Of a stretch of DNA of 64,000 nt, positions 55,450 through 64,000 are shown piece by piece (position 1 is the stretch's first letter; every line of letters begins with the position of its first letter). This stretch comes from Parapedobacter indicus. GTDB lineage: Bacteria > Bacteroidota > Bacteroidia > Sphingobacteriales > Sphingobacteriaceae. The stretch covers positions 372,001 to 436,000 of the forward strand of contig NZ_FOQO01000003.1 in the NCBI RefSeq assembly GCF_900113765.1, written 5' to 3'. The position numbers and the translations under genes are program-made. The notes beneath the pieces were generated by a model, which saw only the letters and a program-made list of their open reading frames with translations, was not told where the DNA came from and did no database searches.

Positions 55450-57891
55450 ATGAACACCAATTACCTAAAGACCACGTTCCGCCACCTATGGCGCAATCGT
55501 CTTTTCACGGGGCTGAACGTACTGGGTCTCGCGATCGGTATCAGCGCCTGCTGGATAATCTACCGGATGGTGGAATACGAATACAGTTTTGACCAACGCT
55601 TACCAGATGCCGACCGGATTTACCAGTTAGTAAGTAAAAGTAAAGACAAAAACGGTAGGGAAGATGGGTTTGCGGGCGTCGAGAAGCCGGTAACGAACGT
55701 ATTGCTCAATGACGTTTCAGGCGCCGAATTGGTGGTGCCCATGTTTTACAGGTATTACAATTCGGTATCTATGCCGGAAAACGGCAAGCAGACATCTGTC
55801 CGCTTTGACCGGGAGATTGGGCAAGTAACCACCCTACCGAGCTATTTTGATTTAATCGACTATCAATGGCTGGCTGGCGATAAGAAGACTGCACTGGATG
55901 CACCCGATCGGGTGGTACTTACCGAAAAGAAAGCGCGGGAATATTTCCCGGATCTTACTCCGGACCAAATGCTGGGAAAAACGCTTATTTACGACGATAC
56001 GTTGCATAAGCAGGTTTCGGGAGTGGTGGCAGCACTTGATTACACGAACAGTTTCAATCGGGACAATACCGAATTTATGCGAATATCCGAAGCCGACCTG
56101 AACGAAGGCTCTTGGGGAGGCATGAGTTCCAATGATTTGGTGTTTGTAAAAGCCCAGCCAAATACCGACCCCCAACACATCGTAGACCAAGTGAATGTAT
56201 TTTGCCGGAAATTCAATGCGGAGCAATTTGCCCAATATAACTTTGAGCGCTGGTATGGGCTACTTCCCTTACTAGAAAGGCATTTCGCCACGAACTATGG
56301 GGCGCAGACACGCACCGTGAATAAAAACGTTCTCTACGGACTGATCGCAGTGGGCACCTTTTTATTGATATTGGCCTGCATCAATTACGTCAACCTCAGC
56401 ACCGCGCTTCTACCCCAGCGTTCGCGGGAAATCGGTATCCGAAAGACACTCGGCAGCACGGCCGGCAGCCTCATCAGGCATTTCATTGGTGAAACTTTTG
56501 CCGTGACACTCTTTGCCCTCGCGCTTTCTTTTCTGCTTACGTTCGTGGCCAGCAAGGTGTTTTCCGTATTCCTACCCGAAGGTATGTTCGATTATGTGAA
56601 CTATCGCGGTATGCTGCTATTCGTACTGGCATTGATTGCGGTTATTTCGCTGCTATCCGGCTTGTACCCTGCTTTCTTACTGACCAAGGTCAGTACGGTT
56701 AATGTATTGAAGGGCCAGACAGCGGAAACTGCGGGTCGTGGCCGATTGTCGCTTCGCAAAGGATTGATTGTCTTTCAGTTTTTGGTCGCCCAGGTCTTCA
56801 TCATTTCGGCCGTCATTATGGGACAGCAGCTCCAGTATACGCTGAATAAAGACCTCGGGTTCAACAAAGAAGCGGTTGTCACGGTTGATGTACCGTACAA
56901 AACATACAACCGACCTGAGAATAAAGACAAGGAATTTGTACTGGCCAATGAACTTAAACGGCTGCCCGGATTTACAGGTGTAGCCCTAGGTGACCGTCCC
57001 ATGGACAACCGGATGATGAGTAATGTACATAGCTATTTCCGGGACACGGTGGAAATCCAAAAAGCCCTGCATATGAAGATGGCAGATACGGCTTACTTAC
57101 GTGTTTATGGGTTGAAACTTCTAGCAGGACGCAACATACGTCCTTCAGACACCATCAACGAATTGATCATCAACGAAAAAGCGCTAGAAATATATGGATT
57201 TTCTTCGCCCAGCGAAGCCATCGGCGAGGTGCTCGTAACCCCATACAATGGACAATCCTACCCCATCGTAGGTGTAGTGGCCGATTTCCATCCGATGGGA
57301 CTACGATCGGAAATCCCACCAACCGCCATTGCATCAGCTAAAGACAGATTACATACGTTTACGATCAAATTGCCCAGGGATCCGGCACAGTGGCAAGCGG
57401 CGATTCAAATCATCGAAAATGAATGGAAAAAAGTTTACCCGGGTGTTCCTTTTGAATATCGCTTTTACGACAAATTCATTGAAGAATACTATGAAAGTGA
57501 TCGCAATACCCAAAAATTGATACGGGCTGCTACCGGCATTACCATCTTCATCAGTTGCCTCGGCCTGTTCGGATTGGCGACACTCACCGCTTTCCAACGG
57601 ACAAAAGAAATTGGAATACGCAAAGTCCTCGGAGCCACTGTGTCTGGCATTGTAGGGTTGCTATCGAGGGATTTCTTAAAATTAATATTGATTGCTGTCG
57701 TCGTTGCTTCGCCCATTGCCTGGTGGCTGATGAATAAGTGGTTGGAAGATTTTGTATACCGTATCAACATCCAGTGGTGGATGTTTGCATTGGCGGGTGT
57801 GGCAGCCGTGGCCATTGCCCTGCTTACTGTAAGTTGGCAGGCGATACGGGCGGCGATGGCTAATCCGGTGGATAGTCTGCGAGATGAGTGA
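55450..57891 (+). CDS. Double-FtsX ABC permease, no. 7
   Basis: 813 residues, first gene of the third unit. It opens MNTNYLKTTFRHLWRNRLFT; coupling loops REIGIRKTLGSTAGSLIRHF and KEIGIRKVLGATVSGIVGLL; tail NPVDSLRDE. The first periplasmic domain (YSFDQRLPDADRIYQLV) is most like that of permease 3, which has the same promoter region. Its 3' end is partly identical to permease 6. Hairpin copy 4 follows the stop at once. Confidence 0.94.
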   Translation: MNTNYLKTTFRHLWRNRLFTGLNVLGLAIGISACWIIYRMVEYEYSFDQRLPDADRIYQLVSKSKDKNGREDGFAGVEKPVTNVLLNDVSGAELVVPMFYRYYNSVSMPENGKQTSVRFDREIGQVTTLPSYFDLIDYQWLAGDKKTALDAPDRVVLTEKKAREYFPDLTPDQMLGKTLIYDDTLHKQVSGVVAALDYTNSFNRDNTEFMRISEADLNEGSWGGMSSNDLVFVKAQPNTDPQHIVDQVNVFCRKFNAEQFAQYNFERWYGLLPLLERHFATNYGAQTRTVNKNVLYGLIAVGTFLLILACINYVNLSTALLPQRSREIGIRKTLGSTAGSLIRHFIGETFAVTLFALALSFLLTFVASKVFSVFLPEGMFDYVNYRGMLLFVLALIAVISLLSGLYPAFLLTKVSTVNVLKGQTAETAGRGRLSLRKGLIVFQFLVAQVFIISAVIMGQQLQYTLNKDLGFNKEAVVTVDVPYKTYNRPENKDKEFVLANELKRLPGFTGVALGDRPMDNRMMSNVHSYFRDTVEIQKALHMKMADTAYLRVYGLKLLAGRNIRPSDTINELIINEKALEIYGFSSPSEAIGEVLVTPYNGQSYPIVGVVADFHPMGLRSEIPPTAIASAKDRLHTFTIKLPRDPAQWQAAIQIIENEWKKVYPGVPFEYRFYDKFIEEYYESDRNTQKLIRAATGITIFISCLGLFGLATLTAFQRTKEIGIRKVLGATVSGIVGLLSRDFLKLILIAVVVASPIAWWLMNKWLEDFVYRINIQWWMFALAGVAAVAIALLTVSWQAIRAAMANPVDSLRDE

Positions 57892-57972
57892 TGTTTGAGC
57901 CTATTGCTTCCCGACTGGATCTGGGGTGCTGCGCTACCATCTCCTAGGCCGGGGCCGCAACGGGCTAAAAAC
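57892..57972. repeat. Imperfect hairpin repeat, copy 4 (degenerate)
   Basis: The inner part CCCGACTGGATCTGGGG...CTCCTAGGCCGGGG matches copies 2 and 3. The outer arms (CCTATTGC / GCAACGGG) have changed on both sides but still pair for the most part. It starts at the first base after the permease 7 stop. Confidence 0.8.
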
Positions 57973-58045
57973 AAATGAGAAGAAAAGAATGGAAGAGGAA
58001 AAGAATGTGGGAAGAAAAGGTTGCTGATCGTTAAAAGTCATAATC

Positions 58046-60433
58046 ATGATAAAAAACCTCTTACTGGTTGCATTGCGCAACTTCAAACGCGACAAGTGGT
58101 ACAGCCTGCTGAACATTCTCGGGCTAACGATCGGCATCACATTCAGCCTGTTCCTGATTTTTTACATTCAGGACGAACTCAGTTACGACCGCTATCATGA
58201 AAAAGCGGACCGTATATTCCGCGTAGAATCCTACATCAAAGAGCCGGAAAAAGACACGTTGAAGTGGGTATCTACGCCTTTCCCCATGGCTCCTGCATTG
58301 AGCAAAGACTATCCTGAAGTAGAAGAGGCTGTCCGATTGGTGGGTAATGGAAATATATTATACAAAAAAGGTGAGTTAAGCCTCTATCAAGATAAGGTTT
58401 TTTTCGCGGATAGCAATGTGTTCCGCGTTTTTACACACCCCTTCCTTGAAGGAGATCCAAAGACAGCATTGGTAGCGCCCAATTCCATGGTGCTGACACA
58501 GTCGGTTGCTGAAAAGTATTTCGGTAAGGCCGGGGGCTACGTCGGCAAATCACTGGAGAACACCAACGGAGATGTATATAAAATAACCGGTGTAGTAGAA
58601 GACGTTCCCAAAAATTCACATATTATCTTCAATGTCTTAATTTCAAGAAGTTCGCTGCCTGCGGATTTTGCGAATAATTGGGGCGGCTTCGGTTTCAACA
58701 CTTATGTGTTGCTCAAACCCCAGACCAACGCCGCATCCTTTGAACAGAAATTGTTGCCGATGTATGATAAATACCTGGCTTCCATTTTTGCACAGTTCCA
58801 AATCAAGATTCGGTTTGGGATCCGGCCGATCACAGCCATCCACCTTCACTCAGACATGGAGGGAGAACCAGAAGAACTGGGGAACATCTCGTACATCTAT
58901 ATCTTTTCTGCGGCTGCCTTTTTCATGTTATTGATCGCCTGTATTAATTACATGAATCTCACGACAGCCCGTTCGGCCAGGCGTTCAAAAGAAATCGGTA
59001 TACGGAAGGTTACCGGTTCTTCCCGGTGGCAGTTGATTTCGCAGTTCCTCGTTGAATCTATATTGACCGCGTTGTTTGCGTTACTGTTGAGCCTCGGACT
59101 TATTGCATTGCTTTTGCCTGTATTCAATTCATTGTCTGGCAAGTCCATTTCATTTGATACGCTATTACAGGCCCGCACGCTGCTGACGATATTGGCTGTC
59201 GTTGTATTCGTCGGATTGATGGGAGGAAGTTATCCCGCACTTTACCTTTCAAAATTCAATCCGGTGAGTGTATTGAAAGGGAGTCTTTCCAAAAGTTCCA
59301 GCAACGTCACCCTCCGCCGTGCACTGGTTGTCGTTCAGTTTTCCATTTCGATCATCATGCTCATCTGCACGTGGGTGGTATATAACCAATTGGCGTACCT
59401 CCGCTCGAAAGACCTGGGGTTTAATAAGGATCAGGTATTGACGGTAACTGCCAATTCGCAGCGTGATGTACGCAGCAAGATTCTTTCATTCAAAAATGAA
59501 ATGCGCCAAAACCCCCAGGTGCTGGCCGTCAGCACATCGCAAGCAGTGCCTGGGGCGAACATCAACTTTAATCTGTTCACCGTCGAATCCAAAAGCGGGT
59601 TTGTCGATAAGGGAGTCTTTACCTATGGTATCGATGAAGACTACTTCAATACCCTGGGTATGGAAATCGTGCAGGGCAGGAACTTTTCGGGATTATCGGA
59701 TACGCTGCGTAGCATCATCGTTAACGAGCGTATGGTAAAGGAATTTGAATGGGGTGAAAACGCCATTGGGAAAACAGTAAAGTTTCCGGGCGACACCTCG
59801 GGTAACTCTTTGGAAGTAGTGGGTGTGGTTAAAGACTTCAATCAACAGTCGCTGTATAATCCGATTGCATCATTGATTCTCTTTTATCGGCCCAATAGCA
59901 ACAATATCCAATTAAAACTGGATCCGCGCAACATTCCGGCTACAGTTGCTCGTGTGGAACAATCGTGGAAGGCGCTTTTTCCCGAGTTACCTTTCCAGTA
60001 CACGTTCCTCGACCAGGATTTCGACTCGCAATATGCGGCTGATCAGAAGCGGGGCAAACTGTTTACAACATTTTCTGTGCTAACCGTACTTGTTACCTGT
60101 CTCGGGTTATTGGGGCTCATCGCGTTTATCACGGAACAACGACAAAAAGAAATCAGTATCCGTAAGGTACTGGGCGCAAGTGTGGGTCGGATCATTCCAT
60201 TAATTACCGGAAATTTTGTGGTATTGGTTGGTCTTGCATGCTTGATTGCATTCCCTGTTGCGTGGTATTTTATGGATAAGTGGTTACAGTTATTTACGTA
60301 CAATACAGGACTATCCGTCATGCCATTCCTGTTATCGGCCATTGCCGTATTGGTGATGACAATGGCAACGGTGTTGTTTCATACCATCCGGGCGGCAACG
60401 GCCAACCCGGTGAATAGTTTACGGGATGAGTGA
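58046..60433 (+). CDS. Double-FtsX ABC permease, no. 8
   Basis: 795 residues. It opens MIKNLLLVALRNFKRDKWYS, differing from the NYFKTAW pattern. First-half loop KEIGIRKVTGSSRWQLISQF, second-half loop KEISIRKVLGASVGRIIPLI. The last helix is VLFHTIRAATANPVNSLRDE. The periplasmic domains show the family blocks YDRYHEKADRIFRVE and PNSMVLTQSVAEKYFG. It is separated from permease 7 by 154 bp that hold hairpin copy 4 and purine-rich sequence, without a visible promoter. Confidence 0.94.
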   Translation: MIKNLLLVALRNFKRDKWYSLLNILGLTIGITFSLFLIFYIQDELSYDRYHEKADRIFRVESYIKEPEKDTLKWVSTPFPMAPALSKDYPEVEEAVRLVGNGNILYKKGELSLYQDKVFFADSNVFRVFTHPFLEGDPKTALVAPNSMVLTQSVAEKYFGKAGGYVGKSLENTNGDVYKITGVVEDVPKNSHIIFNVLISRSSLPADFANNWGGFGFNTYVLLKPQTNAASFEQKLLPMYDKYLASIFAQFQIKIRFGIRPITAIHLHSDMEGEPEELGNISYIYIFSAAAFFMLLIACINYMNLTTARSARRSKEIGIRKVTGSSRWQLISQFLVESILTALFALLLSLGLIALLLPVFNSLSGKSISFDTLLQARTLLTILAVVVFVGLMGGSYPALYLSKFNPVSVLKGSLSKSSSNVTLRRALVVVQFSISIIMLICTWVVYNQLAYLRSKDLGFNKDQVLTVTANSQRDVRSKILSFKNEMRQNPQVLAVSTSQAVPGANINFNLFTVESKSGFVDKGVFTYGIDEDYFNTLGMEIVQGRNFSGLSDTLRSIIVNERMVKEFEWGENAIGKTVKFPGDTSGNSLEVVGVVKDFNQQSLYNPIASLILFYRPNSNNIQLKLDPRNIPATVARVEQSWKALFPELPFQYTFLDQDFDSQYAADQKRGKLFTTFSVLTVLVTCLGLLGLIAFITEQRQKEISIRKVLGASVGRIIPLITGNFVVLVGLACLIAFPVAWYFMDKWLQLFTYNTGLSVMPFLLSAIAVLVMTMATVLFHTIRAATANPVNSLRDE

Positions 60434-60461
60434 TGGTTAGTTTAAGGGTAAAGAGAGCTAA

Positions 60462-62861
60462 ATGTCTAACGAAATGATCAGGAACTATTTCAACATCGCA
60501 TGGCGTAATCTCGTCAAAAACCGGAAATCGTCGTTCATTAACATCCTCGGATTGGCGATGGGAATGGCTGTCTTCATCTTGATTGCCTTATGGATATGGA
60601 ATGTCCAAACCTATGACCGTTACCACCGGAACCACGACCGCATTGGGCAGATCTGGCAGACACAGGTTTTCAACGGTGAGGCGATAACGGGTCCTGCCGT
60701 GCCACTGCCGTTGGAAAACGAGTTAAAAACCAATTACGGCAACCACCTTGAGCACGTCGTTATGGCATCCTGGGTAGGTAGCCACGTATTGTCGCATCAA
60801 GACAAACACCTTTCACATAGCGGCATTTATATGGATACCGATGGACCGCGAATGCTCACGCTGGACATCCAATCGGGAAGCATCGATGGCCTTGACGCCC
60901 CAAACAGCATCATGCTCGCTGAATCCACCGCTAAAGCATTTTTCGGCGATGATGATCCCATCGGTCAGGTAATGAAAATAGACCAAGCACTGGATGTACA
61001 GGTTACGGCAGTCTATAAAGATTTACCCTATAATACCACATTCAGGGATCTGAAATTCATCGCTCCCTGGTCCTTGTACCTATCCTCAGAATCCTGGTTT
61101 AAGCGGGCTGCCACCGATTGGGCCGATAACTCTTTCCAATGCTTTGTCGAGCTATCCGATGATGTCTCATTTGAGCGGGCCAACGCTGCCGTAAAGGACG
61201 CCAAGTTAAAGAAGGTGTCGCCGGAAGAACAGACACGGTTTCAAGCCAAGCTGATCATCCATCCCATGAACGACTGGTACCTTTACAGTACCTGGAAAAA
61301 TGGAAAAGCCGTGGGGGGCGTCATCGAATACGTCAACCTGTTTGCCATCATCGGGCTATTTGTGCTGGCACTGGCCTGTATCAACTTCATGAATCTCAGC
61401 ACGGCACGGTCGGAGCGTCGGGCCAAGGAAGTGGGCATCCGCAAAACCGTTGGATCGCCGAAAAGACTGTTGGTTGCCCAATTCCTGAGCGAGTCAACGC
61501 TTATTGCCATCGTCTCTTTTGCCTTTTCTCTGCTGTTGGTCTTCATTGCGTTGCCCTGGTTCAACGAGGTGACCGATACGCAATTGGCTATTCCCTGGAC
61601 AAATGGCATATTTTGGGGTGCCGGGCTGGTATTCACAGTACTGACCGGACTGATTGCAGGCAGCTATCCGGCATTTTACCTCTCTTCGTTTAACCCACTT
61701 CGCGTATTGAAAGGTACCTTCAAAGCCGGGCGATTGGCCAGCTTGCCACGGAAAATGCTGGTCGTGGTCCAGTTTACGATATCATTGGCGCTGATTATCG
61801 GTACCCTGATCGTTTTCCGGCAAATCCAGCATACCAAAAACCGGCCTGCAGGATATAACCGAGAGCGATTGGTAATGGTAGAAATGGCCACTCCCGATTT
61901 CTACGGTAAGTTCGATGTATTGCAGCATGCGCTCAAGGAGAAGAACCTGATCGTTGAAATGGCCGAATCGTCCAGTCCGCTCACCGCAGTGTGGTCCAAT
62001 AGCAGTGGTTTCGAGTGGCAAGGTAAGGACCCTAACCTGACGACCGACTTTGGTGTTGTCAAGGTAACACATGACTACGGCAAAACCATCTCGTGGCAAT
62101 TGGAAAGCGGGCGGGACTTTTCCCGGGACCATTCAACCGATTCTGCCGGGTTTATTCTCAATCAGGCGGCTGTTCAGTTTATGGGGATCGATGAGCCTGT
62201 CGGAAAAACGGTACGATGGGGCAATCGGGATTACCGCATCATCGGCACCGTCCAGGATGTAGTCATGAGTTCACCCTTCCAACCTGTTAAACCCACGGTT
62301 TACTTGTTGGATTATGAAAATGTCAACTGGATGATCTTCCAACTGAACCCCGGATTAGCCACCACAACTACGTTGGCTGGCATGGAGGAAGTATTTCGGA
62401 AAATTATTCCCAACGCACCATTTGCCTATCAGTTCGCTGACGCAGAATATGCATCTAAGTTTGCTATTGAGGAACGTATTGGCAAGGCAGCAACGCTATT
62501 TGCCATTTTTGCTATTGTAATAAGTTGCCTCGGTGTATTTGGCTTGGCGTCTTTCGTGGCTGAACAGCGAACTAAGGAGATTGGCATTCGGAAAGTAGTT
62601 GGCGCATCCGTCTTCCAGTTGTGGAGACTATTGTCTACTGATTTTCTGATACTGGTGTTGATTGCCTGCTTTGTAGCCAGTCCGGTTGCATATTATGCGC
62701 TTGACAACTGGTTACAACAATACGCTTACCGGACAAGTATCCCTTGGTGGATTTTTGGCTTCGCAATCGCAGGGGCGCTGGTACTGACCCTGTTGGTTGT
62801 CAGCTTTCAAACGTTCAAAGCCGCCCGATTGAATCCGGTGGATAGTTTACGAGATGAATGA
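60462..62861 (+). CDS. Double-FtsX ABC permease, no. 9
   Basis: 799 residues as given; the paralogue-like start MIRNYFNIAWRNLVKNR is Met5 (60474), so the true start may be 12 bp later. Coupling loops KEVGIRKTVGSPKRLLVAQF and KEIGIRKVVGASVFQLWRLL. Tail ARLNPVDSLRDE. The family block YDRYHRNHDRIGQIWQT and PNSIMLAESTAKAFFGDDDP are present in the first periplasmic domain. It is 28 bp after permease 8 and 12 bp before permease 10, so the three are co-transcribed. Confidence 0.94.
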   Translation: MSNEMIRNYFNIAWRNLVKNRKSSFINILGLAMGMAVFILIALWIWNVQTYDRYHRNHDRIGQIWQTQVFNGEAITGPAVPLPLENELKTNYGNHLEHVVMASWVGSHVLSHQDKHLSHSGIYMDTDGPRMLTLDIQSGSIDGLDAPNSIMLAESTAKAFFGDDDPIGQVMKIDQALDVQVTAVYKDLPYNTTFRDLKFIAPWSLYLSSESWFKRAATDWADNSFQCFVELSDDVSFERANAAVKDAKLKKVSPEEQTRFQAKLIIHPMNDWYLYSTWKNGKAVGGVIEYVNLFAIIGLFVLALACINFMNLSTARSERRAKEVGIRKTVGSPKRLLVAQFLSESTLIAIVSFAFSLLLVFIALPWFNEVTDTQLAIPWTNGIFWGAGLVFTVLTGLIAGSYPAFYLSSFNPLRVLKGTFKAGRLASLPRKMLVVVQFTISLALIIGTLIVFRQIQHTKNRPAGYNRERLVMVEMATPDFYGKFDVLQHALKEKNLIVEMAESSSPLTAVWSNSSGFEWQGKDPNLTTDFGVVKVTHDYGKTISWQLESGRDFSRDHSTDSAGFILNQAAVQFMGIDEPVGKTVRWGNRDYRIIGTVQDVVMSSPFQPVKPTVYLLDYENVNWMIFQLNPGLATTTTLAGMEEVFRKIIPNAPFAYQFADAEYASKFAIEERIGKAATLFAIFAIVISCLGVFGLASFVAEQRTKEIGIRKVVGASVFQLWRLLSTDFLILVLIACFVASPVAYYALDNWLQQYAYRTSIPWWIFGFAIAGALVLTLLVVSFQTFKAARLNPVDSLRDE

Positions 62862-62873
62862 ACTGAAAACAAC

Positions 62874-64000
62874 ATGATAACGAACTACTTCAAAACCACC
62901 TGGCGCAACCTGATGAAGAAAAAGGCCTTTTCTTTCATCAACATCCTTGGCCTGACCATCGGCATTACCGTGTGCCTGATGATTTTTGTTTACATCGTAA
63001 ACGAGTTCAGCGTAGACCGTTTCCATGTTAACAACGATCGGATTTACCGTGTAATGCGTGGAGTAGGAATCGAAGGAGGCCAACAGAGCATCGTGGCTTA
63101 TCTTTCGGGGCCTTATGCACCCGCCTTATCAAACGACTTCAGCGAGGAAATCGAAGAAATCGTCCGTGTAAACCCCACCGAAGGTTTGGTCACCATTGGC
63201 GATCGTTCTTTCCGGGAAAAACGGATATACGATGTGGACTCCAATTTTTTCAACCTGTTTTCTTTTTCGCTGGTACAGGGCGATGCCACCACGGCATTGA
63301 GTGATCCTACCAGCGTGGTCCTTACGGAAAGTACGGCGAAGAAGTATTTCGGGAGCGCTGATAAGGCAATGAACCAACTGATCGAGCTCGACAAAACGTT
63401 GCAGCTCAGAGTCACCGCTATTGCCAAAGATGTACCTTCCAATTCACACCTCGAATTTGACCTGCTTGTTCCCCTGGCGAACTACCAGGCTTCAAACCTG
63501 ATGAATGTATGGATTAACAACGGACTCTACACCTACGTACGACTTGCACCCAACGTTACGGAAGGTCAGCTTGAAAACCGCTTTCCCGAGTTTATGGAAA
63601 AATACATGGGGCACGATATGAAAGAATACGGATACCGGTTTTCGCTTTCGCTGACACCGTTGAAAGATGTTTACTTTGAGCGCTTCTCTTTTGATCAGGC
63701 TAAACATGGCGACAAACAGGTGGTTTATATCTTCATCTCGGTCGCCCTGTTGATCTTACTCATTGGCTGTATCAATTATGTAAACCTCTCCGTGGTCCAG
63801 TCAGTCGACCGATCCAAGGAAGTAGGACTACGAAAGGTACTTGGTGCACAGCGAAAAGGATTGGCTTGGCAATTTATTGGTGAATCGGTGTTGTTGACAT
63901 TTATGTCGTGCATCCTATCCATTGGCCTGTTGACGATGCTATTACCGGGCTATAATCTGTTATTGGGTTATCCCTTGACTGTTAACTGGGGTACTTGGCC
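62874..64000 (+). CDS. Double-FtsX ABC permease, no. 10 (3' end outside window)
   Basis: 375 codons are visible from ATG at 62874 to the window edge without a stop. MITNYFKTTWRNLMKKKAFS, then SVDRFHVNNDRIYRVMRG, PTSVVLTESTAKKYFG and, in the first coupling loop, KEVGLRKVLGAQRKGLAWQF. This covers the first helix, the first periplasmic domain and most of the first FtsX domain. It begins 12 bp after the previous stop. The unit evidently continues beyond the window, where an adaptor, a TolC homologue or the regulator could lie. Confidence 0.92.
   Translation, partial: MITNYFKTTWRNLMKKKAFSFINILGLTIGITVCLMIFVYIVNEFSVDRFHVNNDRIYRVMRGVGIEGGQQSIVAYLSGPYAPALSNDFSEEIEEIVRVNPTEGLVTIGDRSFREKRIYDVDSNFFNLFSFSLVQGDATTALSDPTSVVLTESTAKKYFGSADKAMNQLIELDKTLQLRVTAIAKDVPSNSHLEFDLLVPLANYQASNLMNVWINNGLYTYVRLAPNVTEGQLENRFPEFMEKYMGHDMKEYGYRFSLSLTPLKDVYFERFSFDQAKHGDKQVVYIFISVALLILLIGCINYVNLSVVQSVDRSKEVGLRKVLGAQRKGLAWQFIGESVLLTFMSCILSIGLLTMLLPGYNLLLGYPLTVNWGTW

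Noticed and set aside
38022..64000. A complete MacAB-TolC efflux system
   Set aside because: There is an ATPase and many permeases, but no adaptor or outer-membrane channel gene in the window.
1..64000. CRISPR arrays, tRNA or rRNA genes, complete insertion sequences or prophage
   Set aside because: I saw no spaced short repeats of CRISPR type, no tRNA-like cloverleaf, and no transposase, integrase or phage structural gene.

Overview
The window looks like a chromosomal segment from a Bacteroidota bacterium, most likely of the Sphingobacteriaceae/Parapedobacter kind. The evidence is two SusC/SusD pairs, a FecI/FecR pair feeding a SusC with an STN domain, DUF6266 and DUF5018 proteins, Bacteroidota-type TAnnTTTG promoter boxes, and many ~800-residue double-FtsX permeases. 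The genus is an inference from gene content only.

Region 1 (1-19,595): after the 3' end of an SMP-30/gluconolactonase-like gene, everything is on the minus strand. Read in the direction of transcription: ECF sigma factor, FecR anti-sigma, SusC (with STN), SusD, secreted Gfo/Idh oxidoreductase, PQQ-type sugar dehydrogenase fused to PKD and cytochrome c, nucleoside/sugar MFS permease, cytosolic Gfo/Idh oxidoreductase, a second PQQ dehydrogenase-cytochrome fusion, a remnant of a Gfo/Idh gene, a Tat-type Gfo/Idh oxidoreductase and a membrane acyltransferase. This reads as a locus for import and oxidative breakdown of a glycoside or sugar acid, with surface-triggered sigma control.

Region 2 (19,687-35,991): a tightly packed minus-strand operon (GlcNAc 2-epimerase, FucP-type MFS permease, SusC, SusD, DUF5018 lipoprotein, unknown lipoprotein, GHL10 glycosidase, DUF4127 protein, Tat FAD oxidoreductase). 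It is divergent from a NagC-like ROK regulator. The epimerase keeps all four catalytic residues of the characterised enzyme, so an N-acetylhexosamine-containing substrate is likely. Neither a sialidase nor a sialate lyase is present here.

Region 3 (36,245-37,634): a DUF6266 gene and a convergent unknown lipoprotein gene, both with recognisable Bacteroidota promoters.

Region 4 (37,775-64,000): one MacB/LolD-type ATPase followed by nine complete and one truncated double-FtsX permease genes, all on the plus strand, interrupted by one archaeal-type AAA ATPase gene. Three transcription units seem to be present. Each starts with a pair of 16-bp palindromes exactly 21 bp apart, followed at one fixed distance by a sigma-54-like -24/-12 element. 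Four copies of an 80-nt imperfect hairpin sit directly behind ABC genes. A truncated nucleotidyltransferase gene and a 46-bp inverted repeat mark recombination or insertion points. The shared palindrome/sigma-54 geometry across three permease units is the most interesting signal in the window.
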